A stretch of 64,000 bases of DNA from Larkinella punicea. Its GTDB lineage: Bacteria; Bacteroidota; Bacteroidia; Cytophagales; Spirosomataceae. The translations under genes were made by a program, and so were the position numbers. Below the pieces are notes generated by a model, which was given only the letters and a program-made list of their open reading frames with translations, searched no databases and was not told where the DNA came from. Shown piece by piece: positions 36,013-44,797 of this stretch. The stretch spans positions 248,001 through 312,000 of the forward strand of contig NZ_QOWE01000001.1 of NCBI RefSeq assembly GCF_003334855.1, written 5' to 3'. The stretch's first letter is position 1. Each line of letters begins with the position of its first letter.

Positions 36013-37674
36013 ATGAAACTCCCCATCATCCTTGCCATTGACGACGATCAGGCGGTTTTGCAGGCCATCCAGCGGGATTTACGGCAGCAATACCGGAAAA
36101 ATTACAAGATTCTGGCCACCAACTCCGCCAGCGAAGCCCTGGAGACGCTGGTTGAACTGAAGAAGAAAAACGAGGAAGTAGCCCTGTTTCTGTCCGATCA
36201 GCGGATGCCGGAAATGCTGGGCGTCGACTTTCTGCTCAAAGCCCGCAAGACGTTTCCCAACGCTAAAACGGTGTTGCTGACGGCCTATTCCGACATTGAA
36301 GCCGCCATCCGGGCCATCAACGACGTTCAACTGGATTACTACCTGAACAAACCCTGGGACCCGCCCACAGAAAAACTGTACCCGATTCTGGACGAATTGC
36401 TGAGCGACTGGCAGTCGAATTACCGCCCGCCGTTTGAAGGACTCAAGCTGATCGGGTATCAGTTTTCACCCCAGACGCACGAGTTGAAAGACTTTCTGGC
36501 GGGCAACCTGTTTCCGTACCAATGGCTTGATTTTGAAACGAATCCGGAGGCCAAACGACTGGCTGACTTACACGGTATTCAGCCGAAAGAGTTGCCTGCG
36601 GTCTTGCTGGAAAATGGTGCGGTTTTGAAGCAGCCGTCGATGCCTGCCGTTGGTGAAATGCTGGGACTGAGTGCCAAAGCCACCCAATCGCTGTATGATC
36701 TGGCGATTATTGGTGCGGGGCCGGCCGGTTTGGCGGCCGCCGTTTACGCCGGATCGGAAGGGCTTCGGGCCATTCTGATCGACAAACGTGCGCCCGGTGG
36801 TCAGGCCGGAACCAGTTCACGGATTGAGAATTACCTCGGTTTCCCGTCGGGGCTGAGCGGTTCCGAACTGGCCCGACGGGCCATTACGCAGGCCACCCGC
36901 TTCGGGGTCGAGTTTCTGGCTCCGCACGAGGTGGTTGCCATCAAACCGAAAGGCCAGTACAAACACATCGAGCTGAGCGACGGAAGCGAGGTGGTAGCCC
37001 GGAGTATTGTGCTGAGTACGGGCGTTGCTTATCACAAACTGGACTGTCCGGGGCTGGATAAACTGACGGGCGCGGGGGTGTATTACGGCGCAGCGACCAC
37101 CGAAGCCTACGCTTTCAAGGGCAAACCGGTTTACGTCGTGGGCGGGGGCAATTCGGCCGGGCAGGGTGCCATGTACCTTTCCCGAATGGCTTCCGACGTC
37201 CACATCATCATCCGGCGTCCTGATCTGACGGCCACCATGTCGCAGTATCTGATCGACCAGATCGAAAAAACGCCGAATATTCACGTCCATCCCTGCACCG
37301 CCATTGCCGAAGGGCTGGGTGAATCGCACCTGGAATGCCTGATCCTGGAGGACCTGCAAACTCAGGAGCGAACGAAGGTTCCGGCCAGCGCCTTGTTCAT
37401 TTTCATCGGTACCAAACCGTATACCGACTGGATCCAAATGAACATTATCAAGGATCCCAAAGGCTTCATTGAAACGGGCCGCGACCTTGCAAGGTACGAC
37501 GATTACAAAGAATTCTGGAAGTTAGACCGCGATCCGTTCCTGCTCGAAACGTGCAGCGTAGGCATTTTTGCCGCGGGCGACGTACGCGCCGGCGCCATGA
37601 ACCGCGTGGCGTCGGCGGTGGGCGAAGGGGCGATGGCGGTCAGTTTTGTTCATAAATATTTAGCCGAAACCTAG
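36013..37674 (+). CDS. Fused receiver, thioredoxin-like and thioredoxin-reductase-like protein lacking redox cysteines
   Basis: This 553-residue protein has a receiver domain (about 5-125) with D10-D12, Asp62 in LSDQRMP and Lys113. A thioredoxin/glutaredoxin-like segment follows (about 140-220) whose active-site position reads FSPQTHEL with no cysteine. A thioredoxin-reductase flavoprotein fold (about 228-550) has FAD motif IIGAGPAGLAAA, GGQAG and NAD(P) motif VVGGGNSAGQGA. Where TrxB has CxxC, this protein reads VYYGAATTEA. The FAD fold is intact but the classical disulfide relay cannot operate. It may be a flavin oxidase or an NADPH- or redox-sensing output of the upstream kinase (inference). 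Between the kinase gene and the zinc-finger gene it forms a tight operon. Confidence 0.85.
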   Translation: MKLPIILAIDDDQAVLQAIQRDLRQQYRKNYKILATNSASEALETLVELKKKNEEVALFLSDQRMPEMLGVDFLLKARKTFPNAKTVLLTAYSDIEAAIRAINDVQLDYYLNKPWDPPTEKLYPILDELLSDWQSNYRPPFEGLKLIGYQFSPQTHELKDFLAGNLFPYQWLDFETNPEAKRLADLHGIQPKELPAVLLENGAVLKQPSMPAVGEMLGLSAKATQSLYDLAIIGAGPAGLAAAVYAGSEGLRAILIDKRAPGGQAGTSSRIENYLGFPSGLSGSELARRAITQATRFGVEFLAPHEVVAIKPKGQYKHIELSDGSEVVARSIVLSTGVAYHKLDCPGLDKLTGAGVYYGAATTEAYAFKGKPVYVVGGGNSAGQGAMYLSRMASDVHIIIRRPDLTATMSQYLIDQIEKTPNIHVHPCTAIAEGLGESHLECLILEDLQTQERTKVPASALFIFIGTKPYTDWIQMNIIKDPKGFIETGRDLARYDDYKEFWKLDRDPFLLETCSVGIFAAGDVRAGAMNRVASAVGEGAMAVSFVHKYLAET

Positions 37675-37713
37675 TTCCGTTGCCGGAAATCCGACGACTG
37701 ATTTTTCTTTACC

Positions 37714-38001
37714 ATGAGACAAAAAGCCTGCTCCCATCTCCTTGCTGTTGAATCCGTTATACTACCGGATCGTCCGGCGGTTTGCGTGGAATGCGTCAAA
37801 ACCGGTGATCGTTGGGTACATCTGCGGACCTGCCAGACCTGTGGGCAGACGCACTGCTGCGATTCGTCGCCCAACCAACACGCGACCAAACACTTTTACG
37901 CCACCAATCACCCGGTTATTGCCTCGGCCGAACCCGGCGAGTCGTGGCTGTGGTGCTTTGTCGATGAGCAGATTATGCCCTATATCTTACCCACAGCCTG
38001 A
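37714..38001 (+). CDS. UBP-type zinc-finger protein
   Basis: This 95-residue protein matches the ubiquitin-hydrolase zinc finger (ZnF-UBP) ligand pattern. It has C6-x-H8, CVEC, W-x-H-L-x-T-C-x-T-C-G, CCDSSPNQHATKH and a final NHP. In eukaryotes this fold binds the free C-terminal glycine pair of ubiquitin. Bacteria with this domain usually lack ubiquitin, so the ligand here is unknown. It starts 39 bases after the reductase-like gene in the same direction. I recall such zinc fingers recurring beside receiver-reductase fusions in other bacteria, which would support a shared function. Confidence 0.85.
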   Translation: MRQKACSHLLAVESVILPDRPAVCVECVKTGDRWVHLRTCQTCGQTHCCDSSPNQHATKHFYATNHPVIASAEPGESWLWCFVDEQIMPYILPTA

Positions 38002-38015
38002 AGGCTGTGATTACA

Positions 38016-39041
38016 TTATTTCGGAACCGGCAAAGTCACGTCAAGCGCGAGCGGCTGGCCAAACTGCGGCATTCCGTCGGATGTCCACGTAAATTTCTGC
38101 GCCCTCGGCGAGCGGTGTCCTCCGCAACCCTGCCCCGGATCGGGGTTGGCGTGATACAGAATCCAGTCTTCCGTGCCGTCGGGTGATTTGAAAAAGGAGT
38201 TGTGACCGGCGGCATGCGTTCCCGAAACGTTCACGGCTTTGAAAACCGGCTGATTCAGTTTGGTCCAGTTCCGGGTGTCCATCAGGTCTTTGTCACCATC
38301 AACATACAGCATCCCCAGGGCATAACTGTCGGTCCAGCAACCGCTGGCCGAAAACACCACAAACAGGCGGTTGCCGTGCGCCAGGGGTTGCGGCCCTTCG
38401 TTGACGAGCACGACTGGTTTGTCGTCAGGTCCCGGCCTGGGAATTTTGCCATCTACTTCCCAGGCGAAGGTCGGCGACGAAATTCGGACACGCTTGCCCG
38501 TTGCCGTCCAGGGGTTTTCCATCTGGCACAGGTAAATGTCCTGTTGTCCATTTTCGTCCCCTTCCCAGCCCGACCAAGTCAGGTACAGTTTACCTTTGTG
38601 CTCAAAAACCGACCCGTCGATCGCCCATTTGTCATCGGGTGTTTTAATCTGGCCTTTCATCGTCCAGGTGCCCAGCAAGGGGTCGGCAGATTCGTTTTCC
38701 AGCACCCACAGGCGGTGGTTGCGGTTTTTGCCGTCATCGGCGGCAAAAATCAGGTACCATTTCCCCCGGATAAAATGCAGTTCGGGTGCCCAGATTTCTT
38801 TGGAATACATCCCCGATGCCGGAGGTGTCCAGACGATTTTCTTCTCAGCGGTTTTCAAATCCGCCAGCGAACGCGTTTTCCAGAGCGTCAGGTTGCGCCC
38901 GGTGGTGTGCGTGTAGTAATAAAAACCGTCTTTGTGAATGCTCCACGGGTCGGCCCCCGATGGCAACAACGGATTGGACAACGTTTGCCCGAAGGCCAGC
39001 GAAGCAGAAAATAAGAGTAAAAGGAAGAATGCTTTTTTCAT
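38016..39041 (-). CDS. Secreted family 43 glycoside hydrolase
   Basis: This 341-residue protein has a signal peptide (residues 1-19, AFGQ). A five-bladed GH43 propeller follows, with a first acidic residue in SGADPWSI, a central aspartate in WAIDGSVF and a candidate general-acid glutamate in VNEGPQ. GH43 enzymes are arabinanases, arabinofuranosidases or xylosidases acting in the periplasm or outside; the subfamily is not clear. It has no neighbouring susCD. It converges with the UBP zinc-finger gene 14 bases away and is separated from the next minus-strand gene by an R2 repeat. Confidence 0.83.
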   Translation of the reverse strand: MKKAFFLLLLFSASLAFGQTLSNPLLPSGADPWSIHKDGFYYYTHTTGRNLTLWKTRSLADLKTAEKKIVWTPPASGMYSKEIWAPELHFIRGKWYLIFAADDGKNRNHRLWVLENESADPLLGTWTMKGQIKTPDDKWAIDGSVFEHKGKLYLTWSGWEGDENGQQDIYLCQMENPWTATGKRVRISSPTFAWEVDGKIPRPGPDDKPVVLVNEGPQPLAHGNRLFVVFSASGCWTDSYALGMLYVDGDKDLMDTRNWTKLNQPVFKAVNVSGTHAAGHNSFFKSPDGTEDWILYHANPDPGQGCGGHRSPRAQKFTWTSDGMPQFGQPLALDVTLPVPK

Positions 39042-39050
39042 GAGACGAAA

Positions 39051-39141
39051 CCCCTAAATCCCCTTCAGGGGATTTGGACGCAACCACATCCGGATGCAGA
39101 AAGTCCCCTTCAGGCCGGGCCGACGTTTCGGGATTTAGGGG
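39051..39141. repeat. R2 interspersed inverted repeat, copy 2
   Basis: CCCCTAAATCCCCTTCAGGG... and the later AAGTCCCCTTCAGG...GGGATTTAGGGG form imperfect arms related to those at 8466-8539. The second arm is interrupted by a 16-base GC-rich insertion. The element fills the gap between two minus-strand genes. Confidence 0.65.
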
Positions 39142-39149
39142 CATTTTTA

Positions 39150-40079
39150 TCAATACCCTTTCGACAACTCAACCTGGTTTTCCAGCGGTTTTCCGTTGAT
39201 AAACCGGTTCAGATTCTGAAAAAACAGGTCGACTTTACCTTTGTCTTCCGTCGCCTGCCCTCCGCCCGTGTGCTGCGTCAGAATCACGTTGGACATCTCC
39301 CACAGCGGGTTGTCGAGCGGAAGCGGTTCCACTTCGGTGACGTCCAGCACCGCACCGGCTAATTGTCCACTTTGCAGGGCGTCGATCAGAGCCTTTTCGT
39401 CGGTCGTGCTGCCCCGGCCAATGTTGGCATAAACACTGCCGGTTTTCATAGCCGCAATCAGTTCGGCCGAGAAAAAGCCTTTGGCCGTTCCGGGTAAGCA
39501 ATTGACCACCAGATCAGTTTCGGGCAGGGCGGCTTTCAGTTCTTCGGGCGTGTGCAGTTCGGCTTCCGGATTGGTTCGGGCCAGGAATTTAACCTCGCAC
39601 TGAAAACCGGTCAGCATTTGCCGGACGGCTTGCCCGATGGTTCCCGATCCCAGAATGATCACTTTCTTGTTTTTGAGTAATCCCAGTTTAAACCGCAGCG
39701 GTACACCCACCCATTTCTTCTGCGTTTGCAACACGGCCAGTCCGTGAATATCCCGGTAAAACGCGATAATTCCGGCCACAATCGTTTCGGCGCAGGGCCA
39801 GGCAAAATAATCGCCCATATTCGTCACTGGCGCACTGAGTTGAATATTTTTATACCCGTCGAACCCCGCTGAATCTAACTGCCACCATTTCAGACTGGTA
39901 CCGCCCGAAAACCAGGCCAGGGGCGGGTTTCCCAGCACCAGGTCGGCGCGTTGAAAAGCCGCTGGCTGTTCGCCTTCGGGAAGGTCTTTTTTGAAGATTA
40001 CTTCATAGTTATCAGGCAATTGCGCACGGAAATACGCTTTATCGGACTCATTCAAGGGGGTGTTTACAAAAACAATCAT
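39150..40079 (-). CDS. D-2-hydroxyacid dehydrogenase family protein
   Basis: This 309-residue protein has the NAD-binding Rossmann motif GSGTIGQAVRQML (about 144-156) and late motifs NIGRGSTTDEKAL and LDVTEVEPLPLDNPLWE. A histidine in LTQHTGG is at the family's catalytic histidine position. The enzyme would reduce a 2-keto acid or oxidise the matching D-hydroxyacid in the cytosol; the substrate is unknown. It is slightly shorter than the roughly 320-residue norm but complete. Its start is 48 bases downstream of the stop of the FG-GAP gene on the same strand. Confidence 0.83.
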   Translation of the reverse strand: MIVFVNTPLNESDKAYFRAQLPDNYEVIFKKDLPEGEQPAAFQRADLVLGNPPLAWFSGGTSLKWWQLDSAGFDGYKNIQLSAPVTNMGDYFAWPCAETIVAGIIAFYRDIHGLAVLQTQKKWVGVPLRFKLGLLKNKKVIILGSGTIGQAVRQMLTGFQCEVKFLARTNPEAELHTPEELKAALPETDLVVNCLPGTAKGFFSAELIAAMKTGSVYANIGRGSTTDEKALIDALQSGQLAGAVLDVTEVEPLPLDNPLWEMSNVILTQHTGGGQATEDKGKVDLFFQNLNRFINGKPLENQVELSKGY

Positions 40080-40127
40080 GCCAGCGGTGTTAGGTGTATG
40101 AGGGTAAAAGTAATCAATCCCCCTTTT

Positions 40128-42407
40128 TTACTTCGACAAAACTACCTTCTGGTGCCGAACGGGTTGCCCCTCTCGCATCAACCGGATCAAATAAACGCCA
40201 ATCGGCAGGGTTCCCAAATCCAGCGTAGCCTCGGTATGTGCCTGCACTGCCAGCCGGGCCGTCACGGGTTGGCCGAGCAGATTCATGACCTGAACGACGC
40301 CGTTGTTGGGCGATTTTACCCGCAAAAACCGGTCGGTCGGACTCGGATACACCCACGGCAGCTTTGCTTCTTCGTCTTCAAGACCGGTGATGATCACTTT
40401 TTCCGACGTGTTGCGGAGATACCGAACCCCACCGGTGCTGGTTCCGGCCAGCACATCCGCCAAACCGTCGTCGTTCAGATCGGCAGCCGTCAGGACCAGA
40501 TTGGCACCGGGCGTGGCCTTGTCCGTGGTCTGGGTAATCTCGTTGATCACCAGCGTGGAGTCCAGCAATACCATTTTGTCGGTAGGTTTTTCCGGCAGTT
40601 GATAGAGTCGCAGGCTTCCGTCGCGGGTGCCGGTCAGCAGTTCGGGGCGCTGGTCGCCATTGAGGTCGATGACGACAATAGAGGGGCTGGTCGCGCCGGG
40701 CACCACGTTGATTTGGCCGTAATTCTGTTGCTGAAGTTCGTATTTGGGAGCGGTTGTCGTGCCGGTATTGCGGTGATACTCAATGGTTCCATTTTGCTTT
40801 CCGATCAGCAAGTCGGTTTTTCCGTCCCGATCCACGTCATACCAGGTCGGCATATCGATCACGCCCAGCCGGTCGGGCGTCGGGATTTGCTGCACCTTGG
40901 TCGGGTCAAGTTGAAAAGCCGCACCCCGGCCAGCCTGATTCAGAATGTACCGGATTTCCGGTGCGCGGTTGATCGAATTGCCGGTGAAAACCAGGTCGAA
41001 GCTGTTGTTGCCGTCGATGTCGGCCACGGCCACTTTCAGATCGGTCAACAGAAATTGCTCCGAAAGTTTCAGGTAGTCCGTGGTCCGCAACTCAAAAACC
41101 GGTTTACTTTTAGTGCCGGTATTTTCGAAATGCGCGATGCTGGCCCGGTAGCCATTCGCGGCCCGAACACCCGCGTTGCCCACCAGCAAGTCCATGTCGC
41201 CGTCGCCGTCGAGATCGGCCAGAACCGGGGTTGCCCCTTCGCCCAAATCAATCATGTCTTCCTGCAAAAAGCTTTTGCTGACGTACTGAAAATTGGGCAG
41301 TTTATTGGTTCCGGCATTTTTATAGAACCAGTTGGACGCCCGGTAATCGATCAGGTTGCCTTCATTTCCATACGTATTGGGCGACGCGACAAGGTCTTTA
41401 ATCCCATCAAAATCAAGGTCTTCGGCGTAGAGGGCCGGAAAAATATCGAAGGAGATCGGGGTAACCGCCGGAAAGCGGCTGGTCGACGTGATGAAACGGG
41501 CCGAAGCACCGTTGCCGCCGACGTTAGTCAGCATCGAAACGTTGGGACAGGTGACGTGGGCCGTCAGCAAGTCTTTGTTGCCATCGCCGTCGAGGTCGAT
41601 CACAAGCATGGAATTTCCGTTGTGCTTCACCCGCGCACCCGAATTGTCGCCCCCGGTTTCGTTGCCGACGTAGATACAATCCAGTCCGAAAATGAATTCG
41701 TCGCAGTGATCGTCGCTCTTAAAATTGCCCCAACAAAACCCGATTCGCTTGAAATCCAAGCCATTGGGATCGTTTTTCCGCTCAACGCTCATGTTCTGGT
41801 ACAGATTCGCCGTTCCCCCGTTGATGTCGTAGGTCAGAATGTCGATGTCGCCATCGTTGTCGACATCCAGAATCGCCGGAATATCGACCGAGTTGATGTA
41901 CAAATTCAGCGTGCCGGAAAGTCCTTCGTGATAAACCGGGTCGGCAATGGTTTTCCACGACAATTGGCCGTTTGCCGAGGTGTTTTGCAGAATCCGAAGC
42001 CCGCCGTTGGTGTGTGTAAAGAGGTCTTTTTTGCCGTCGTGGTCATAGTCGGCCAACAGCATCCAGGTGCCGAACGTAATGGCCGGAAACTGTTCCTCAT
42101 ACTGCGGAGCATACCGCCAGACGTAGCTCGCATCAGCCTGTCTTTCAGCCACAAATGTCATAATCCGACTGGTCTGCCGGTCGTATACCACCAGGTCTTC
42201 AACCGTATCGGTGTTGAGGTGAAGGGTAGAATATTGCGCCCCGTTGATGCCGCCCGCCCACGGATTAGCCAGGTTCCGGCCCACGATTTTGACGGTGGCC
42301 CCGGCCTCATAGCGGAAGGAAAAAGAACCGCCGGTTTGAGCCTGGGCGATTTGAAGAATCAGAAAACAAAGTACGGTAAACAGCTTTTTCATGTAACTTT
42401 GGCTCAT
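40128..42407 (-). CDS. Secreted FG-GAP/VCBS repeat protein with type IX secretion sorting domain
   Basis: This 759-residue protein has a signal peptide (about 1-23). At least seven FG-GAP/VCBS-type blades follow, with calcium-loop motifs such as DYDHDGKKDLF, DVDNDGDIDIL, DLDGDGDMDLLVG and DVDRDGKTDLLIG. The last 80 residues are a type A T9SS sorting domain (YPSPTDRFLRV... GVYLIRLMREG...KVVLSK). It should be exported by the type IX system and anchored or released at the surface, possibly for adhesion. A long opposite-strand frame overlaps the whole gene but is a composition artefact. A plus-strand promoter box for murF lies inside its first codons. Confidence 0.88.
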   Translation of the reverse strand: MSQSYMKKLFTVLCFLILQIAQAQTGGSFSFRYEAGATVKIVGRNLANPWAGGINGAQYSTLHLNTDTVEDLVVYDRQTSRIMTFVAERQADASYVWRYAPQYEEQFPAITFGTWMLLADYDHDGKKDLFTHTNGGLRILQNTSANGQLSWKTIADPVYHEGLSGTLNLYINSVDIPAILDVDNDGDIDILTYDINGGTANLYQNMSVERKNDPNGLDFKRIGFCWGNFKSDDHCDEFIFGLDCIYVGNETGGDNSGARVKHNGNSMLVIDLDGDGNKDLLTAHVTCPNVSMLTNVGGNGASARFITSTSRFPAVTPISFDIFPALYAEDLDFDGIKDLVASPNTYGNEGNLIDYRASNWFYKNAGTNKLPNFQYVSKSFLQEDMIDLGEGATPVLADLDGDGDMDLLVGNAGVRAANGYRASIAHFENTGTKSKPVFELRTTDYLKLSEQFLLTDLKVAVADIDGNNSFDLVFTGNSINRAPEIRYILNQAGRGAAFQLDPTKVQQIPTPDRLGVIDMPTWYDVDRDGKTDLLIGKQNGTIEYHRNTGTTTAPKYELQQQNYGQINVVPGATSPSIVVIDLNGDQRPELLTGTRDGSLRLYQLPEKPTDKMVLLDSTLVINEITQTTDKATPGANLVLTAADLNDDGLADVLAGTSTGGVRYLRNTSEKVIITGLEDEEAKLPWVYPSPTDRFLRVKSPNNGVVQVMNLLGQPVTARLAVQAHTEATLDLGTLPIGVYLIRLMREGQPVRHQKVVLSK
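42394..42401 (+). promoter_or_regulatory. Bacteroidota -7 box (TAACTTTG) for murF
   Basis: TAACTTTG matches TAnnTTTG and would start transcription near 42408, leaving an 87-base leader. It overlaps the first codons of the divergent FG-GAP gene. Confidence 0.45.
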
Positions 42408-42494
42408 TAACCGCGTGAAAGCGGCCGACTAGGAGGTCGTGCGGTTAACTGATAACGAACAGACTCATAACGTTGGTTTACTTCTTTCCGGAAA

Positions 42495-43778
42495 ATGGTA
42501 ATATCCATTCCTGAATTGTACGATCGCTTCCGCGAATGCGCGGGCGTATCGACTGATACCCGTAAAATTACAGAAGGTTGTCTGTATGTCGCGCTCAAAG
42601 GTGAGAAGTTCGACGGAAATTTATTCGCGAATGATGCGCTGGAAAAAGGCGCGCGCTACGCCCTGGTCGATACGCCGGAACTGGCGACCGACAGCCGGTA
42701 TTTGCTGGTCGACGACGGTCTGACGGCTTTGCAGGAACTGGCTCGTTACCACCGGAATACGCTGACCATTCCCGTCGTCGGCCTGACTGGTTCGAACGGA
42801 AAAACGACCACCAAAGAACTGATCGCCAGCGTTGTGTCCCGAAAATACCGGACCTATGCGACGCAGGGAAATCTCAACAACCACATTGGCGTGCCGCTCA
42901 CCCTGCTGGCCATCGATGAAAATTACGAGATGGCGGTTGTGGAAATGGGCGCTAATCACCAGGGCGAAATCCGGCTTCTGTGCTCCATCGCCCGACCGAC
43001 GCACGGGCTGATTACCAACGTCGGGAAAGCGCATCTGGAAGGGTTCGGGGGCGTTGAAGGGGTTCGCAAAGGCAAAGGTGAGTTGTTCGATTTTCTGGCC
43101 GAAACGGGCGGCACGGTTTTTATCAACGCCCACAGCCCGGTTTTGATGGAAATGGCGGCCGAACGGCTGTTCCGCGAGGCTGTTTTTTACCAGCTTACCG
43201 ATCAGTACGAAATTCTCAGCGACAATCCAGTGGTTTACAAGGATGAAGTCGGTCATGTCATCACCACGCACCTGCCGGGTCGTTACAACTTTGACAACAT
43301 GGCGGCCGCGCTCTGCATCGGGAAGTTTTTTGGTGTTCCGGCGGAAGAAGCGAACGAAGCGGTGGCGGGGTATAATCCGACCAACAATCGGTCGCAGTTC
43401 ATCCGGAAAGGCAGCAACACCATTTTGATGGACGCCTATAATGCCAATCCGAGTTCGATGGCTGCGGCCATTCAGCATTTCATGAAGCAGGATGCGACTC
43501 ACAAAGTCGTGATTCTGGGCGACATGTACGAACTCGGACCCGAAAGCCCCGCCGAACACGCGGCTTTGGGCGAGTTGATTGCCCAAGGGAAATTCGACAC
43601 CGTGATTCTGGCCGGGCAGGACATGCGGTATGCGCTGGGGGCGCTGCCGAAAGCATATTATTTCCCCGACAAATTTTCGTTACACAACTGGATTATGGAC
43701 AATCCGTTTCAGAACACGGCCATCCTGATCAAAGGGTCGCGCGGCATGGGGTTGGAGTCGGTTGTGCAGTTTTTGTGA
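42495..43778 (+). CDS. murF: UDP-N-acetylmuramoyl-tripeptide--D-alanyl-D-alanine ligase MurF
   Basis: This 427-residue protein has the Mur ligase N-domain (VSTDTRKITEGCLYVALKGEKFDGN). The ATPase motif GSNGKTTTKE (99-108) and EMGANHQGEI follow, then the central-to-C-terminal NNRSQF, DAYNANPSSM and LGDMYELG motifs specific to MurF. It adds D-Ala-D-Ala to UDP-MurNAc-tripeptide, the last cytoplasmic step of the peptidoglycan precursor. Unusually it stands apart from other mur genes here. All motifs are intact. Confidence 0.93.
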   Translation: MVISIPELYDRFRECAGVSTDTRKITEGCLYVALKGEKFDGNLFANDALEKGARYALVDTPELATDSRYLLVDDGLTALQELARYHRNTLTIPVVGLTGSNGKTTTKELIASVVSRKYRTYATQGNLNNHIGVPLTLLAIDENYEMAVVEMGANHQGEIRLLCSIARPTHGLITNVGKAHLEGFGGVEGVRKGKGELFDFLAETGGTVFINAHSPVLMEMAAERLFREAVFYQLTDQYEILSDNPVVYKDEVGHVITTHLPGRYNFDNMAAALCIGKFFGVPAEEANEAVAGYNPTNNRSQFIRKGSNTILMDAYNANPSSMAAAIQHFMKQDATHKVVILGDMYELGPESPAEHAALGELIAQGKFDTVILAGQDMRYALGALPKAYYFPDKFSLHNWIMDNPFQNTAILIKGSRGMGLESVVQFL

Positions 43779-43800
43779 TCAACTCATTAGTCAGGAAGAT

Positions 43801-44070
43801 ATGCTACAGGTAAGTAAAAAAACGGTTGGTCAATGGCTCTTACTGAGTCTGTTAGCTGAACAACGGGAGCTTCTGGAACGCACCCGACAACTTGAAATGA
43901 AGTACAGCCTTGGCTTCACTGATTTCGAGAAAAAGCTCCATCAGCAAGAACATGAAGTTTTTGGCCAATGGGACGATTTCATTGAATGGCAATCGCTTAA
44001 TACAGCATTGGCAGAACTTCGTACCAAAATTGATGATGTAGAAAATGGAGCTATTCGAGTGGTTGACTGA
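43801..44070 (+). CDS. Small uncharacterised protein, possibly an orphan antitoxin-like component
   Basis: This 89-residue protein is counted from the ATG at 43801, 22 bases after murF; an upstream extension into murF is less likely. It is charged and mostly helical, with EQRELLERTRQLEMKYSLGFTDFEKKLHQ and a closing QWDDFIEWQSL. The EMKYS...FEWQSL arrangement resembles small proteins I recall beside toxin-like partners in cyanobacteria and other bacteria. No such partner follows: the next gene is a secreted SGNH hydrolase. The sequence is somewhat A+T-richer than murF. Function unknown. Confidence 0.6.
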   Translation: MLQVSKKTVGQWLLLSLLAEQRELLERTRQLEMKYSLGFTDFEKKLHQQEHEVFGQWDDFIEWQSLNTALAELRTKIDDVENGAIRVVD

Positions 44071-44119
44071 CACCCGCGTTGTTTCAGTTTATTTTATCAA
44101 CCTTCCTAAACGATTCGTT

Positions 44120-44776
44120 ATGAAAAAAATTCCCTTCCTTTTTCTGCTGACGTTCACGATTTCAATCGCTTCGTTTGCTCAGGAAGCCATTCCCTTTGAA
44201 AACGAGATCAAGGCTTTTGAGGAACAGGACCGCAGCGCGTCGCCCCCCCAGGATGTGATTCTGTTTACCGGCAGTTCGTCCATCAAGCTCTGGCAAACCC
44301 TCCAGGCCGATTTTCCGGACAAAAAGGTGCTCAACCGCGGTTTTGGCGGTTCTAAATTGACCGATGTCATTTACTTCGCCGACCGCGTGACGGTTCCCTA
44401 CAAACCCAAACAGATTGTGATTTATGCCGGTGAAAACGATGTCGCCAGCGGCACCGTGACGGCTCAGGAAGTGCGCGACCGGTTTGTTACGCTGTTTACG
44501 AAAATCCGGAAATCGTTGCCCAAAACGCCCATCGTTTTCATTTCGATGAAGCCCAGCCCGTCGCGCCGGAAGTTTTTACCGGTTACGATGGAAGCCAACG
44601 ACCTCATTAAGAACTACATTGCCAAACAAAAACAGGCGCAATACCTCGATATTTATACACCCATGCTCGATGCCAACGGCCAGATCCGGGGCGAACTGTT
44701 CCGGGCCGACAGCCTGCACATGAGCCCGAAAGGCTACGAAATCTGGACGGCCAAACTGAAACCGCTCCTGAAGTAA
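44120..44776 (+). CDS. Secreted SGNH/GDSL hydrolase
   Basis: This 218-residue protein is counted from the ATG at 44120 (MKKIPFLFLLTFTISIASFAQ), a clear signal peptide; the frame is open back to 44045 but without a signal. Block I is FTGSSSIKLW with the nucleophile serine, block II has the RGFGG glycine, block III is YAGENDV, and block V is DSLHMSPKGY with the Asp and His. It would deacylate lipids, sugars or peptidoglycan in the periplasm. The substrate cannot be named. Confidence 0.85.
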   Translation: MKKIPFLFLLTFTISIASFAQEAIPFENEIKAFEEQDRSASPPQDVILFTGSSSIKLWQTLQADFPDKKVLNRGFGGSKLTDVIYFADRVTVPYKPKQIVIYAGENDVASGTVTAQEVRDRFVTLFTKIRKSLPKTPIVFISMKPSPSRRKFLPVTMEANDLIKNYIAKQKQAQYLDIYTPMLDANGQIRGELFRADSLHMSPKGYEIWTAKLKPLLK

Positions 44777-44797
44777 GAATGATTAAAACCAAACGCA

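Noticed and set aside
39951-42410. An 819-codon plus-strand open frame covering the FG-GAP gene
   Set aside because: It mirrors the minus-strand gene codon for codon, has no domain or signal motif, and the minus-strand frame has seven calcium-loop blades and a T9SS domain. It is a composition shadow.
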